From the NCBI GenBank assembly GCA_019414665.1, contig DXLO01000005.1, forward strand, positions 29,174 to 93,173: 64,000 nt of DNA, given 5' to 3'. The translations under genes and the position numbers were made by a program. The notes beneath the pieces are model-generated. The model had not been told where the DNA came from. It ran no database searches and worked only from the letters and a program-made list of their open reading frames with translations. The DNA is from Bacteroides sp. (GTDB lineage Bacteria; Bacteroidota; Bacteroidia; Bacteroidales; Bacteroidaceae). Positions 8,460-17,690 of this stretch are shown here, piece by piece (positions within the stretch are counted from its first letter, which is position 1; the number at the start of each line of letters is the position of its first letter).

Positions 8460-10067
8460 TTAGAATTTATACGATTCTGCCTGGTTTCCTACCTTTTTAT
8501 ATTGTTTGTCGCCTACAGTAACGTTTGTTACATTCTGCATTTTCAGGTTGTTTCCACCTTTAGTAGTAATGACTTTCACGTTTTTCAGTGTAGCACCATC
8601 TGCACGGTTCAGTATTACGCCGTCTTTAGCATCCGACATGGTTACGTTTTCGATGTGGATATTTTTGATAGGCATTTCCGGCAAACCGTTGAACAAGATA
8701 GCACGTCCTACGTTCTTTGCTGTAACGTTCTTGATGAAAATGTCGCGGAAAGCAGGAGTTTCTTCTGTTACGGCAGGAATCTTCTGTTCTGTCGGGTTGT
8801 TGTAACCGTCGCCTTCACCCGGAGCCTTTCCGCCATAGAACAAGTCGAAAATCAATCCTTCGTTCGGGATGTTGATCATGTTGATGTTGTTGATATGGAT
8901 ATTTTCTACTACACCACCACGTCCGCGGGTACTCTTGAAACGCAAGCCGACATCAGTTCCCAGGAATGTACAGTTGTCTACGTAGATGTTCTTTACACCA
9001 CCTGACATTTCGCTACCTACAACGAAACCTCCATGTCCGTGCAGAACTACGTTGTTGCGGATGATGACATTCTGGCAAGGTTCACCACGACGGCGTCCGT
9101 CTTCGTCCTTACCCGACTTGATACAGATACCATCGTCGCCGGCATCGAAGCTGCTGTTCTGAATCAGTGCACGGTTGCAAGACTCCAGGTCGAGTGCATC
9201 ACCATTCTGTGAGTACCAGGGGTTAGATACGCTGATATTGTTGATGGTAATGTCTTCGCAAGAAAGCGGATGCAGACACCAGCTTGGAGAGTTCTTGAAG
9301 GTTACGCCTTCCAGCAACACCTTTTTACACTTGATAAAGCTCAGCAGAACCGGACGCAGCCAGTCGCGTATGCTGTTCCATTCTTCATCGGTATTGATTC
9401 CTTCGGGCACATTGAAGTTCTTGCATGCCATAGCTCCTTTGATAGAGCCTTCGCTCGGATACCAGATACGTCCTGATTCATCGAGTACACCACCCGAAGC
9501 CACCAGCTTTTTCCATTGGTTGGCAGTCATTTTGTCTTTCTTTACCGGACGCCATGTATCACCGTTTCCGTCCATCACACCTTTTCCGGTGATGGCAACG
9601 TTTTCAGCGTTGAGAGCTGATATCGGTGACTGGCAGCGGCGTGTTTCCAGTCCTTCGAATGAAGTTTTGACGATAGGATACTGAGTGTGGTCGGCTGTAA
9701 ACAGAACCAGTGCGTTTTCTTCCAGATATAAATTGATGTTGCTTTGCAGTACGATAGGACCGGTAAGCCACAGTCCCGCAGGTACGATAACCTTACCGCC
9801 ACCCTTTTCGGCTACGGCCTTGATAGCTTTGTCGAAAGCTTCTGTATTGAGCGTAATACCGTCGGCTACAGCACCGAATTCAGTAATAGAACGCGAATAA
9901 TCGGGAAATACCGGCAGCTGAACCTTATTCATCTGAAATGGCAGTTCACTGTAGATGTTATCGGCTTCTGTTGCATTTTTTGCCGTTACACTGTTTGTGT
10001 AGCCCAGTGCAAAAGCTGCGATGCATACTGATAAAGCCCATTGTCTTAAGTTGCTAAATGTAATCAT
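8460..10067 (-). CDS. Glycoside hydrolase family 28 (polygalacturonase type), secreted
   Basis: 535-aa right-handed beta-helix enzyme predicted to hydrolyse galacturonic-acid linkages in pectin. An N-terminal signal (about residues 1-29) is followed by an FGAVADG start of the helix. The GH28 signature is complete: NGD at 288-290 in place of NTD, the Asp pair at 311-312 (AGDDG), GHG at 344-346 with His345, and RFK at 376-378 in place of RIK. It leads the minus-strand group GH28, DUF4861, GH43 and has a leader of about 190 nt with a large hairpin. A polygalacturonase or a rhamnogalacturonan-specific GH28 are both possible. Confidence 0.9.
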   Translation of the reverse strand: MITFSNLRQWALSVCIAAFALGYTNSVTAKNATEADNIYSELPFQMNKVQLPVFPDYSRSITEFGAVADGITLNTEAFDKAIKAVAEKGGGKVIVPAGLWLTGPIVLQSNINLYLEENALVLFTADHTQYPIVKTSFEGLETRRCQSPISALNAENVAITGKGVMDGNGDTWRPVKKDKMTANQWKKLVASGGVLDESGRIWYPSEGSIKGAMACKNFNVPEGINTDEEWNSIRDWLRPVLLSFIKCKKVLLEGVTFKNSPSWCLHPLSCEDITINNISVSNPWYSQNGDALDLESCNRALIQNSSFDAGDDGICIKSGKDEDGRRRGEPCQNVIIRNNVVLHGHGGFVVGSEMSGGVKNIYVDNCTFLGTDVGLRFKSTRGRGGVVENIHINNINMINIPNEGLIFDLFYGGKAPGEGDGYNNPTEQKIPAVTEETPAFRDIFIKNVTAKNVGRAILFNGLPEMPIKNIHIENVTMSDAKDGVILNRADGATLKNVKVITTKGGNNLKMQNVTNVTVGDKQYKKVGNQAESYKF

Positions 10068-10141
10068 GAGCGCTAATATTTATGTTTATCTTGTTGTTCT
10101 TTTACTCTATTTAAATAAAGGTGAGGTTTTCTTGAATGTAC

Positions 10142-10200
10142 TTATTATCCTTAGCGCCCGGCAACGTTCTTTCACAGAAGGTTGACAGGCAGGATAATAA
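10142..10200 (-). promoter_or_regulatory. Multi-tier stem-loop in the GH28 leader
   Basis: The perfect 10-bp arms TTATTATCCT and AGGATAATAA close the element. Inside, CAACGTTCT and AGAAGGTTG pair with one mismatch, and GCC/GGC steps lie between. It ends 75 nt upstream of the GH28 start. No known riboswitch class is recognised. Confidence 0.5.
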
Positions 10201-10451
10201 AGACCTTTTTTTAACCTAATTTCTAACCTTAATAAATATTATGAAAAACCTCTTGTTGATGTTTACAAAATTAGCAGGTTCGCATGAAAACGATGTGAAC
10301 ATTTTGATTCAATAGGTGAAAAAAATGTGCAATCTTGTGTTTTTATATATGAAAAATTGACAAAAGATGCATTCTTTGGTATGCAGGGGGGAATATTGTT
10401 CATTTTTCATAGATTCATGCCTGAAAATGTCAGGATTAACAGAATTGTTTG

Positions 10452-10459
10452 TATCTTTG
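10452..10459 (+). promoter_or_regulatory. -7 box of the fabI promoter
   Basis: TATCTTTG matches TAnnTTTG perfectly, 24 bp before the chosen fabI ATG. A clear TTTG at the right upstream distance is not seen. Confidence 0.55.
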
Positions 10460-10483
10460 CCCCAAATTTATAATAAAAAAAGT

Positions 10484-11341
10484 ATGAGTTATAATTTACT
10501 GAAAGGAAAAAGAGGTATTGTTTTTGGTGCTCTGAATGAACAGTCTATTGCATGGAAAGTTGCAGAAAAAGCTGTTGAAGAAGGAGCAGTGATCACTTTG
10601 TCCAATACTCCTGTTGCTGTCCGTATGGGAGAAGTTTCTGCATTGGCAGAAAAGCTGAATTGCGAAGTGATTCCGGCAGACGCTACAAGCGTAGAAGATT
10701 TGGAAAACGTTTTCAAGCGTTCAATGGAGGTATTGGGAGGTAAAATCGACTTTGTACTGCACTCTATAGGTATGTCACCTAACGTACGTAAGAAACGTAC
10801 TTACGATGACCTTGACTATGATATGTTGAACAAAACGCTGGATATTTCAGCCGTTTCATTCCATAAGATGATTCAGTCGGCTAAAAAACTGAATGCTATC
10901 AACGAATACGGTTCTATCGTTGCACTGAGCTATGTAGCTGCACAGCGTACATTCTACGGTTACAATGATATGGCAGATGCGAAAGCTTTGCTTGAATCTA
11001 TCGCACGTAGCTTCGGTTACATTTACGGACGCGAACATCACGTACGTATCAATACCATTTCACAGTCGCCTACCATGACTACTGCCGGATCGGGAGTAAA
11101 AGGTATGGATAAACTGTTCGACTTTGCCAACCGCATGTCGCCTCTGGGCAATGCTTCGGCTGACGAATGTGCTGACTACTGTATCGTAATGTTCTCTGAC
11201 CTTACTCGTAAAGTCACTATGCAGAACCTGTTCCACGATGGAGGTTTCTCTAGCGTAGGTATGAGTCTTCGTGCTATGGCTACTTACGAAAAGGGTCTGG
11301 ATGAATACAAAGACGAAAGCGGAAATATTATCTACGGATAA
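10484..11341 (+). CDS. fabI: Enoyl-[acyl-carrier-protein] reductase (NADH)
   Basis: 285-aa FabI, the last reduction step of each fatty-acid elongation cycle in the cytoplasm. The start is set at 10484 because MSYNLLKGKRGIVFGALNE is the normal FabI N-terminus with its nucleotide-binding glycine turn, and because the promoter box lies just upstream. The catalytic Y-x6-K pair is visible in FYGYNDMADAKALLES, and SIAWKVAEK matches the cofactor region. The C-terminal HDGGFSSVGMS resembles the usual end of the substrate domain. It is followed after 23 nt by the gldB-like gene and then the methyltransferase gene on the same strand, so a three-gene transcript is likely. Confidence 0.93.
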   Translation: MSYNLLKGKRGIVFGALNEQSIAWKVAEKAVEEGAVITLSNTPVAVRMGEVSALAEKLNCEVIPADATSVEDLENVFKRSMEVLGGKIDFVLHSIGMSPNVRKKRTYDDLDYDMLNKTLDISAVSFHKMIQSAKKLNAINEYGSIVALSYVAAQRTFYGYNDMADAKALLESIARSFGYIYGREHHVRINTISQSPTMTTAGSGVKGMDKLFDFANRMSPLGNASADECADYCIVMFSDLTRKVTMQNLFHDGGFSSVGMSLRAMATYEKGLDEYKDESGNIIYG

Positions 11342-11364
11342 TACCTGACGGATAAACTGTTTAC

Positions 11365-12351
11365 ATGAGAAAATTTATATTCATATTACTAAGCATCGTC
11401 GTACTTGTTTCCTGTCATACAGGAGAGCAAGACGGCGATGTTTTGCTTAATAAGAATATAAAGGTTTTCCGTTACGACCGTCTGCAATTTGAGGCCACGG
11501 CAATGAACAGCTTCTCGGCATTGCAGAAAATGAGCCTCGACTGTCCGCGTGCTACCAAGATTCTGATAGAAGATGTGCTCATGCTGGGTACAGTAGACGA
11601 GCCGGCTATCAACGAACGCTTGTGTGAGTATTACTCGGACACAATTTTGCTCCGGCTGATGCAGGATGCGACCGAGAAGTTCAAAGATATGACTTCCCTT
11701 GAAAAGGGATTTACCGAAGGTTTTCACCGTTTGCGGGAAGAGATACCTTCATTTCCCATACCGGCAGTCTACTCGCAAATCTCAGCACTCAACCAGTCGG
11801 TAGTGGTGGGCGACAGCTTGCTGGGCTTCAGTATTGACAAGTACATGGGCGAAGACTATCCGCTTTATCGCCGGTATTATTACGACTATCAGCGCCGCTC
11901 GATGAATCCGGACCGGATACTTCCCGACTGTTTTACCTTCTATCTGCTTAGCTTATATCCGTTTGAATGGCATCCGGGACACCGTTCGCTATACGATGTC
12001 ATCATGCACCAGGGAAAAATACACTGGGTAGTGCGTAAGGTACTTAAGATGAAATCGAACGGAGCAATGCTGGGATATAGCAGCGAGGAAGAAGACTGGT
12101 GCAAGGAACATGAGAAGGAGATGTGGAAATGGATGAAAGAAAGGGGACATCTCGCGAGTACAGACCCGATGCTGATTCGTGCATATACACATTCCGATCC
12201 GAGCATGGTACTCAACGGTGAGAAGATTCCGCCGGTAATAGGCTTATGGCTGGGAATGCAGCTTGTAGAAAAATACATGAAGCAACACTCTGACGTGAGT
12301 ATTGCCACACTGCTGGAACGTACTGATTTCGGCAATCTGACTTTAGACTGA
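11365..12351 (+). CDS. GldB-family lipoprotein
   Basis: 328-aa predicted outer-envelope lipoprotein. The signal ends in the lipobox LVSC with Cys17. The remainder resembles GldB, a lipoprotein needed for gliding in flavobacteria but also kept in non-gliding Bacteroides, where its role is unclear. Visible blocks are RYDRLQFEA near the N-terminus, PSFPIPAVYSQISALNQS, a DKYMGEDYPLY stretch and an IGLWLGMQLVEKYM helix near the end. It sits between fabI and a tetrapyrrole-methylase family gene. I infer an envelope role from the lipidation site. No enzyme motif is seen. Confidence 0.8.
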   Translation: MRKFIFILLSIVVLVSCHTGEQDGDVLLNKNIKVFRYDRLQFEATAMNSFSALQKMSLDCPRATKILIEDVLMLGTVDEPAINERLCEYYSDTILLRLMQDATEKFKDMTSLEKGFTEGFHRLREEIPSFPIPAVYSQISALNQSVVVGDSLLGFSIDKYMGEDYPLYRRYYYDYQRRSMNPDRILPDCFTFYLLSLYPFEWHPGHRSLYDVIMHQGKIHWVVRKVLKMKSNGAMLGYSSEEEDWCKEHEKEMWKWMKERGHLASTDPMLIRAYTHSDPSMVLNGEKIPPVIGLWLGMQLVEKYMKQHSDVSIATLLERTDFGNLTLD

Positions 12352-12379
12352 GCTACAAAAATATAGATTATAGACAATC

Positions 12380-13084
12380 ATGGATACAGCATTATACTTG
12401 CTGCCGGTGACTCTTGGTGATACTCCGGTAGAAAAAGTCCTTCCTTCGTACAATAGAGAAATCATTCTGCAGATTCGTCATTTTATCGTAGAGGATGTGC
12501 GCTCGGCACGCCGATTCCTGAAAAAAGTGGATCGGGATATCAATATCGACGAACTGACGTTTTATCCGTTGAACAAACATACGTCACCCGAAGCTATCTC
12601 GGGTTATCTGAAACCGTTGCAGGAAGGAAACTCCATGGGAGTAATCTCGGAAGCAGGTTGTCCGGCCGTTGCCGATCCGGGAGCAGATGTTGTAGCTATC
12701 GCACAGCGCAAGAATCTGAAGGTGGTTCCTTTGGTGGGACCGTCGTCTATTATCCTGTCGGTCATGGGCTCGGGCTTCAACGGACAAAGCTTCGCTTTCC
12801 ACGGTTATCTGCCTATCGAACCGGGAGAACGTCAGAAAAGATTGAAGGAACTGGAACAGCGGGTATACAGTGAGCATCAGACACAGCTTTTCATCGAAAC
12901 ACCTTACCGTAACAACAAGATGCTGGAGGATATCTTGAAAGCCTGCCGTCCGCAAACCAAACTTTGTGTGGCTGCCAATATTACCTGTGAGGGGGAATAT
13001 ATCAAAACCAAGACTGTTCAGGAATGGAAAGGTCATTTGCCCGACCTTTCAAAGATACCGTGCATATTTTTGATTTATAAATAA
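12380..13084 (+). CDS. Tetrapyrrole methylase-fold SAM methyltransferase, RsmI-like
   Basis: 234-aa cytoplasmic methyltransferase of the TP_methylase fold. The N-terminal LYLLPVTLGD corresponds to the first strand. The family motif GVISEAGCPAVADPG is near residues 89-103, and VVPLVGPSSIILSVMGSG follows at about 116-133. RsmI enzymes 2'-O-methylate C1402 of 16S rRNA. This protein is shorter and has a different N-terminal half, so it belongs to the Bacteroidetes side branch and the target is not certain. It is last in the fabI transcript and converges on the next gene with only five bases between the stops. Confidence 0.8.
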   Translation: MDTALYLLPVTLGDTPVEKVLPSYNREIILQIRHFIVEDVRSARRFLKKVDRDINIDELTFYPLNKHTSPEAISGYLKPLQEGNSMGVISEAGCPAVADPGADVVAIAQRKNLKVVPLVGPSSIILSVMGSGFNGQSFAFHGYLPIEPGERQKRLKELEQRVYSEHQTQLFIETPYRNNKMLEDILKACRPQTKLCVAANITCEGEYIKTKTVQEWKGHLPDLSKIPCIFLIYK

Positions 13085-13089
13085 AAATA

Positions 13090-14100
13090 CTATTCGGAAG
13101 CACCGAATGCCTTCCACATTTCTGCTGCCATCTGAAGTGTATCCAGTTCTGAAAGCAGGGAAGGACTGTATCTGCGTGCAGCGGTTTCGCTTATTTCGTC
13201 GAAAGAAAAGAATCTGCCTCCGGTTATTTTCTGCAGGTCTGTTTCGTTCTGGAGAGGGAGAATGTACAACGATACGCGTTGCTGGTTGTCGGCATCGCAT
13301 GATGTAGTTGTATATTTCAATATAAGCCGTGGGGTAGTATCTTTCGAAGCACATATCTTTTTGGCAATGCGTGCGGTGTATTCGCAGCTCTTTTCGATTG
13401 GTCCCTCAAAAGGACTTTCTACAGCAATATCCCACATGGGAGCGTTTTCGTATTTTTCATCAGGACATCCGGTACGTTGTTTCAGGTAGATTTTTCCGTC
13501 GTGTACTACTGCAATGCGCACCAGACTATAACGGAAGTTTTCCTGAAGTGCGAGATGGATTCCTACTACATTGATGACCAGGCACAGCACATAGATAATA
13601 ACCGGTATGCCGTACATCAGGAAGAAAGAACCCTCTTCCAAAAACAGATGTTCGATATGGTCTACAAAAAGCAGGATAGTAAGATGCAGTGATGAAAGTA
13701 TTACAATGGTTTTTGCTTCCAGAACAAAAGAGAAACAGTTTCTCAGATGCAGCCGTTCTTGCAGTTCCTTGTAGATTTCGGGAGCTGTGATATGGATGAA
13801 TGCCACAATGAGCAGCAACAGCTCCAGTATGGGAGTAATGCTTCCGTATGGAATAAATTTGTAGCCTGTAAACAGGCGAAGTACGAAGCAGGAACCTATG
13901 CCTATACTACCTAGCAGAAGGAAAAAATTCAGATCCTTCAGGCGTACAATGCCGTATAACAGCAGACCGAGGCAGACTATAAAACCTATTCCCAGCACTA
14001 TTGTATTTTGGAAAAAATGCAAACATATCAGTGTTGCTATGATAGGCAACAGTCCGAGCGATACTATCTTGTTTCTGTATTTTAATATAAGTTTCATCAT
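13090..14100 (-). CDS. Membrane protein with a C-terminal Nudix-like domain
   Basis: 336-aa protein. The first about 180 residues are strongly hydrophobic with five or six predicted membrane segments. The last about 150 residues are soluble and look like a degenerate Nudix fold: a strand VRIAVVHDGKIYLKQR, then WDIAVESPFEGPIEKSCEYTARIAKKI, where a Nudix box would have a glycine-rich turn and the REUXEE glutamates. Those catalytic glutamates are missing, so hydrolase activity is doubtful. It is downstream of lipA on the same strand, with 48 nt between them. Function unknown. Ligand binding or regulation at the membrane is one possibility. Confidence 0.65.
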   Translation of the reverse strand: MMKLILKYRNKIVSLGLLPIIATLICLHFFQNTIVLGIGFIVCLGLLLYGIVRLKDLNFFLLLGSIGIGSCFVLRLFTGYKFIPYGSITPILELLLLIVAFIHITAPEIYKELQERLHLRNCFSFVLEAKTIVILSSLHLTILLFVDHIEHLFLEEGSFFLMYGIPVIIYVLCLVINVVGIHLALQENFRYSLVRIAVVHDGKIYLKQRTGCPDEKYENAPMWDIAVESPFEGPIEKSCEYTARIAKKICASKDTTPRLILKYTTTSCDADNQQRVSLYILPLQNETDLQKITGGRFFSFDEISETAARRYSPSLLSELDTLQMAAEMWKAFGASE

Positions 14101-14148
14101 CTGCCGTGGTCTTTTTTATAGGTGTAACAAGGTTCTTTTCCGAATTGT

Positions 14149-15000
14149 TCACTTATAGCGGATGTGTTTTTCGGCATGATAGGAAGAACGTACCAGCGGA
14201 CCGCTTTCTACTGTGGCAAATCCTTTCTTTTCTCCGGTTTCCTTGTAGCGGGCAAATTGTTCGGGTGTGACATACTCATGAACGGGATAATGTTTCCGGC
14301 TCGGCTGGAGATATTGTCCAATGGTGAGAATGCGGCAGCCGTTTGCCAGCAGGTCGTCCATGGTCTGTTCTACTTCTTCAGGAGTTTCTCCCAGTCCTAC
14401 CATGATGCCCGACTTGGCCGTTATTCCACTCTCGGCTATCTGGCGGATAACCTCCAGACTTCGGTCGTAGGTTGCCACGCTTCTTACCAGCGGGCTGATG
14501 CGGCGTACGGTTTCCATGTTGTGTGAAATAATATCGGGACGGGCGTCGGTTACCATGCGGATCAGTTCTTCCCTGCCTTGAAAGTCGGGGATGAGTGTTT
14601 CCAGTGTTGTATTCGGATTGACTTCTTTTATCGCTTTGATTGTGGCAGCCCAGTGAGCTGCTCCCAGATCAGGCAGATCGTCGCGGTCTACCGAGGTGAC
14701 AACGGCATGATCCAGTTTCATCAGACGGACCGATTCGGCTACCCGTTCAGGCTCCTGAGTGTCGAGCGGAAGCGGTTTCCCGCTGAGGGTGTTACAGAAT
14801 TTGCATGAGCGGGTACAGATAGCACCACCTATCATGAAAGTAGCCGTTCCTTTTCCCCAGCATTCGCCCAGATTCGGACAACGGCCGCTGCTGCATATCG
14901 TATGCAGTTTATGCGTATCGACAATGCGTTTTGTATCGGTATAGCGTGCATTGGTTCCGATAGTTATTTTCAGCCATTCAGGCTTTTTTACGTGTTCCAT
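14149..15000 (-). CDS. lipA: Lipoyl synthase
   Basis: 283-aa radical-SAM enzyme that inserts two sulfurs into octanoyl groups on the lipoyl domains of 2-oxoacid dehydrogenases and the glycine cleavage H protein. The auxiliary cluster cysteines are at 36, 41 and 47 (CSSGRCPNLGEC). The SAM cluster motif CTRSCKFC gives Cys62, 66 and 69. TSVDRDDLPDLGA and the C-terminal SGPLVRSSYHAEKH are typical LipA blocks. It may be co-transcribed with the membrane Nudix-like gene that follows. No lipB is seen nearby. Confidence 0.95.
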   Translation of the reverse strand: MEHVKKPEWLKITIGTNARYTDTKRIVDTHKLHTICSSGRCPNLGECWGKGTATFMIGGAICTRSCKFCNTLSGKPLPLDTQEPERVAESVRLMKLDHAVVTSVDRDDLPDLGAAHWAATIKAIKEVNPNTTLETLIPDFQGREELIRMVTDARPDIISHNMETVRRISPLVRSVATYDRSLEVIRQIAESGITAKSGIMVGLGETPEEVEQTMDDLLANGCRILTIGQYLQPSRKHYPVHEYVTPEQFARYKETGEKKGFATVESGPLVRSSYHAEKHIRYK

Positions 15001-15024
15001 AGTATATTGGTCTAAGAATGAGAA

Positions 15025-15079
15025 ATGAGGAATTAAAAACCGCCGCCTTGTATCGGCAGTAGAATTTTTAATTCCTCAT
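15025..15079 (-). terminator. Terminator after the dipeptidyl-peptidase gene
   Basis: ATGAGGAATTAAAAA at 15025-15039 and its exact complement at 15065-15079 form a 15-bp stem. A nested GC-rich hairpin inside is followed by TTTTT on the minus strand. The element lies 26 nt past the stop. Confidence 0.7.
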
Positions 15080-15104
15080 GACTCTCAATGTATGATTATG
15101 ATGT

Positions 15105-17309
15105 TTATTTCAGCTTTTCGATAAAGAAGTTGGCTACACGGTTCATCAGATGATTGCGTGTGTTGCCGCCGAAGATGCTGTGATTGCGGTTGGTATATAC
15201 CTGCATGTCGAACTGTATGCCTGCCTGTACCAGTGCTTCACTGTATTCGGCGCAGTTCTGGTAGTGCACGTTGTCGTCGGCTGTTCCGTGTATCAGAAGC
15301 AGGTCGCCATGCAGTTTCGGAGCACGGAGGATAGCCGAACCGGCATTGTAACCGTCGCCGTTTTCCTTCGGTGTACGCATGAAGCGTTCAGTATATACTG
15401 TATCGTAGAAGCGCCAGTCGCTTGGAGCTGCAATCGCCACACCAGCCTTGAATACTGGTGTACCTTCACTCATCGACATCAGTGTATTGTAACCTCCGAA
15501 GCTCCATCCCCAGATACCGATGCGGTTTCCGTCGATGTAAGGCAGTGAGGACAGATGTTTGGCAGCTTCTACCTGGTCGTGCGATTCTTTTACTCCCAGG
15601 AAGCAGTATGTACATTTTTCAAAGTCCACACCGCGTCCGCCTGTACCACGTCCGTCGACACATACCATGACAAAACCTTTGTCGCACATGTAAGCTTCGA
15701 ACATGCCTCCATCACTGAAGCTTCCGATGCCCCATCTGTCGAGTACCTGCTGCGAACCCGGTCCGCTGTACTGGTGCATGATGACCGGATATTTCTTGCT
15801 TGGATCGAAGTTGGCAGGTTTCATCATCCAGCCGTTCAGCTCTACACCTTCGGTTGTACGGAAACTGAAAAACTCTTTTTTCGGCATGTTCAGTGTAGCA
15901 ACTTCCGATTTCAGTTTCGAGTTGTCCAATAGTGTAGTCAGCTCCTTACCCTTGTTATTGTTTATCGTTATCAGTGTAGGAGTGTCGATATTAGAGAAGT
16001 TATTGATATAATACGACAGGTTGGTACTGAATATTGCCGAGTTGGTTCCCGTGCGGGTAGAAAGTTTGATAGTCTTTCCTTTGGCATCGGTCTTGTATAC
16101 AGCCGTACGCAACGGACTTTCCTCGTTGCTGGTATAGTAGAACGTATTGGTTGGCTTATCCCATCCCAGAAAATCCTTCACTTCGAACTTACCTTTGGTA
16201 ACTTGTTTGATCAGGTTTCCTCCGATAGTATACAAGTACAAGTGATTGTATCCGTCGCGTTCACTCATCATTACGATATTTTCCGGATAGAAAACAATGT
16301 CAGAATAAGCCTGTTCCTTGATGTACTGTTCGGCTTCGTCGCGTATAGTAAGCTTGCACAGTGCGCTTCTCGGGTTGGCCATATAGATGTCGAACCGGTT
16401 CTGGTGGCGGTTCAGTGTCATGATGGCAAGTTTTTCAGGATCGGAAGTAAACTTGATACGTGGAATGTATCCGTCTTCGTCGAGCGGCAAATCCATTTTA
16501 CGTGTAACGTGGCTCTTGATATCGTATGTGTGTACACTGACTTTCGAATTCATTTCGCCGGCTTTCGGGTACTTGTATTCGTAAGCTCCCGGATAAGTGG
16601 CATACTGGCTCTTTTCGGGGGCCATACCTTTGTACCACGGGAAGCTGAACATGGGAACCTGACTCTCGTCGAAACGGATATAGGCAATCATTTTGCTGTC
16701 GGCACTGAAGTCGAAAGCGCGGTTGAAAGAGAACTCTTCTTCATATACCCAGTCGGGGATACCGTTCAGTACCTTATTGTATTCACCGTCCTTTGTAACC
16801 TGCGATTCGCTGTTGCCGAAAAGCAGCTTCACAAGGAAAATATTGTTGTTGCGTACGAAAGCAACCTGGAAGCCGTCGGGTGAAAACAGTGGAACCTGCT
16901 GAGGACCGTTTTTAGAAAGCGGTTCCATCTTGTTGTTTTTCACGTTGTATATGTAATACTCGGCAGTGAACGAATGACGGTAGATGGGTTTCGTGTCTGT
17001 CTGAATCAGAATCAGCTTTTCGTCGGGCGACATGATATAATCGTCGAACGACTTTACGGGGCAATCTCTTGCCGTAGTAACATCGAATATCGCTTCTACT
17101 TCCTTGCCCGTTTTGAACGAGTATTTCACGATACGTTTTTTGTCAGAACTCATCTGCGTGTAATGTTCTCCGTCCAGCATTGGTTTGATGCCGTAGATGC
17201 TTTGTGCACGGTAGGTTCCTTGTGCTACATCTTGCAGGCTGACCTTACGCTGTGCCTGTGCTCCGATAACGAAAGCCAGCAGGCAGAATAATGCAATCAG
17301 TTTTTTCAT
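15105..17309 (-). CDS. Dipeptidyl-peptidase IV-like serine peptidase (S9B), exported
   Basis: 734-aa exported peptidase predicted to remove Xaa-Pro dipeptides. The start is placed at 17309 because MKKLIALFCLLAFVIGAQA is a clear signal peptide. The reading frame extends 22 codons further upstream without signal character. The N-terminal half is the beta-propeller. The C-terminal half is the alpha/beta hydrolase with nucleophile Ser603 (GWSFGGYN), the Asp in HGTADDNVHY near 680 and the His in NRNHSIFGG near 711. YSGPGSQQV supplies the oxyanion-hole Tyr. It has its own terminator. Bacteroidetes use such enzymes in peptide nutrition, and the same fold includes prolyl tripeptidyl peptidases. Confidence 0.92.
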   Translation of the reverse strand: MKKLIALFCLLAFVIGAQAQRKVSLQDVAQGTYRAQSIYGIKPMLDGEHYTQMSSDKKRIVKYSFKTGKEVEAIFDVTTARDCPVKSFDDYIMSPDEKLILIQTDTKPIYRHSFTAEYYIYNVKNNKMEPLSKNGPQQVPLFSPDGFQVAFVRNNNIFLVKLLFGNSESQVTKDGEYNKVLNGIPDWVYEEEFSFNRAFDFSADSKMIAYIRFDESQVPMFSFPWYKGMAPEKSQYATYPGAYEYKYPKAGEMNSKVSVHTYDIKSHVTRKMDLPLDEDGYIPRIKFTSDPEKLAIMTLNRHQNRFDIYMANPRSALCKLTIRDEAEQYIKEQAYSDIVFYPENIVMMSERDGYNHLYLYTIGGNLIKQVTKGKFEVKDFLGWDKPTNTFYYTSNEESPLRTAVYKTDAKGKTIKLSTRTGTNSAIFSTNLSYYINNFSNIDTPTLITINNNKGKELTTLLDNSKLKSEVATLNMPKKEFFSFRTTEGVELNGWMMKPANFDPSKKYPVIMHQYSGPGSQQVLDRWGIGSFSDGGMFEAYMCDKGFVMVCVDGRGTGGRGVDFEKCTYCFLGVKESHDQVEAAKHLSSLPYIDGNRIGIWGWSFGGYNTLMSMSEGTPVFKAGVAIAAPSDWRFYDTVYTERFMRTPKENGDGYNAGSAILRAPKLHGDLLLIHGTADDNVHYQNCAEYSEALVQAGIQFDMQVYTNRNHSIFGGNTRNHLMNRVANFFIEKLK

Positions 17310-17690
17310 TGTGTAGATATGCTTGTTTTTATTATTATTCATACTTACCTGAAGCAAAGGTATAAAAAAATGCAATCCCCCTTTCTTGCGTTACATCGAA
17401 AAATGCCGATTGCAGATGTTTTCTCGTTTACTTCACACTTTTTAATAGCTTTGCCGAGGTTTTCGGTAAGGTTTAGGCAGGTAGTATATCATACGTCAGG
17501 AAAATACAGCAAGTTTTTATATGAAGTTTTAAAAAAACGTCGGGTAGTTTTCCATACATTATCTTGATATTTTGCCGGACTTGTCCGGAAGAAAGCTTTC
17601 GTGATGCAATGGGAAAATTTGTTTTTCAGGATTTTTTTTAGTTATAAACTTTCTTATATCTTTGCCGTATCTAAAACGATATGAATTTGT
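17310..17690. other. Intergenic region between the peptidase and hybrid-sensor genes
   Basis: 381 bp between divergent genes. CCGGAC-TT-GTCCGG (17575-17588) is a short dyad that could be an operator. TATCTTTG at 17657-17664 is a good -7 box for the sensor gene. No gene or RNA is recognised. Confidence 0.55.
17657..17664 (+). promoter_or_regulatory. -7 box of the hybrid-sensor promoter
   Basis: TATCTTTG fits TAnnTTTG and lies 26 bp before the ATG. The -33 position is only a T-run. Confidence 0.5.

Larger units (their letters stand above)
10068..10483. other. Intergenic region between divergent GH28 and fabI genes
   Basis: 416 bp without a credible gene. It holds the hairpin at 10142-10200, a possible minus-strand -7 box (CAAAATTA at 10266-10273, TAATTTTG on the gene strand) for GH28, and the fabI -7 box at 10452-10459. 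An upstream in-frame ATG at 10367 would extend fabI by 39 codons, but that extension contains the promoter box and does not look like FabI. Confidence 0.6.

Noticed and set aside
10367..10483. 39-codon N-terminal extension of fabI
   Set aside because: It contains the -7 box and has no resemblance to FabI. MSYNLLKGKRG is the normal N-terminus.
13070..13095. A/T-only inverted repeat over the end of the methyltransferase gene
   Set aside because: It has weak pairing without G-C pairs and could arise by composition alone.
17310..17375. 22-codon N-terminal extension of the dipeptidyl-peptidase
   Set aside because: The residues are not signal-like, while the ATG at 17309 starts a clean signal peptide.
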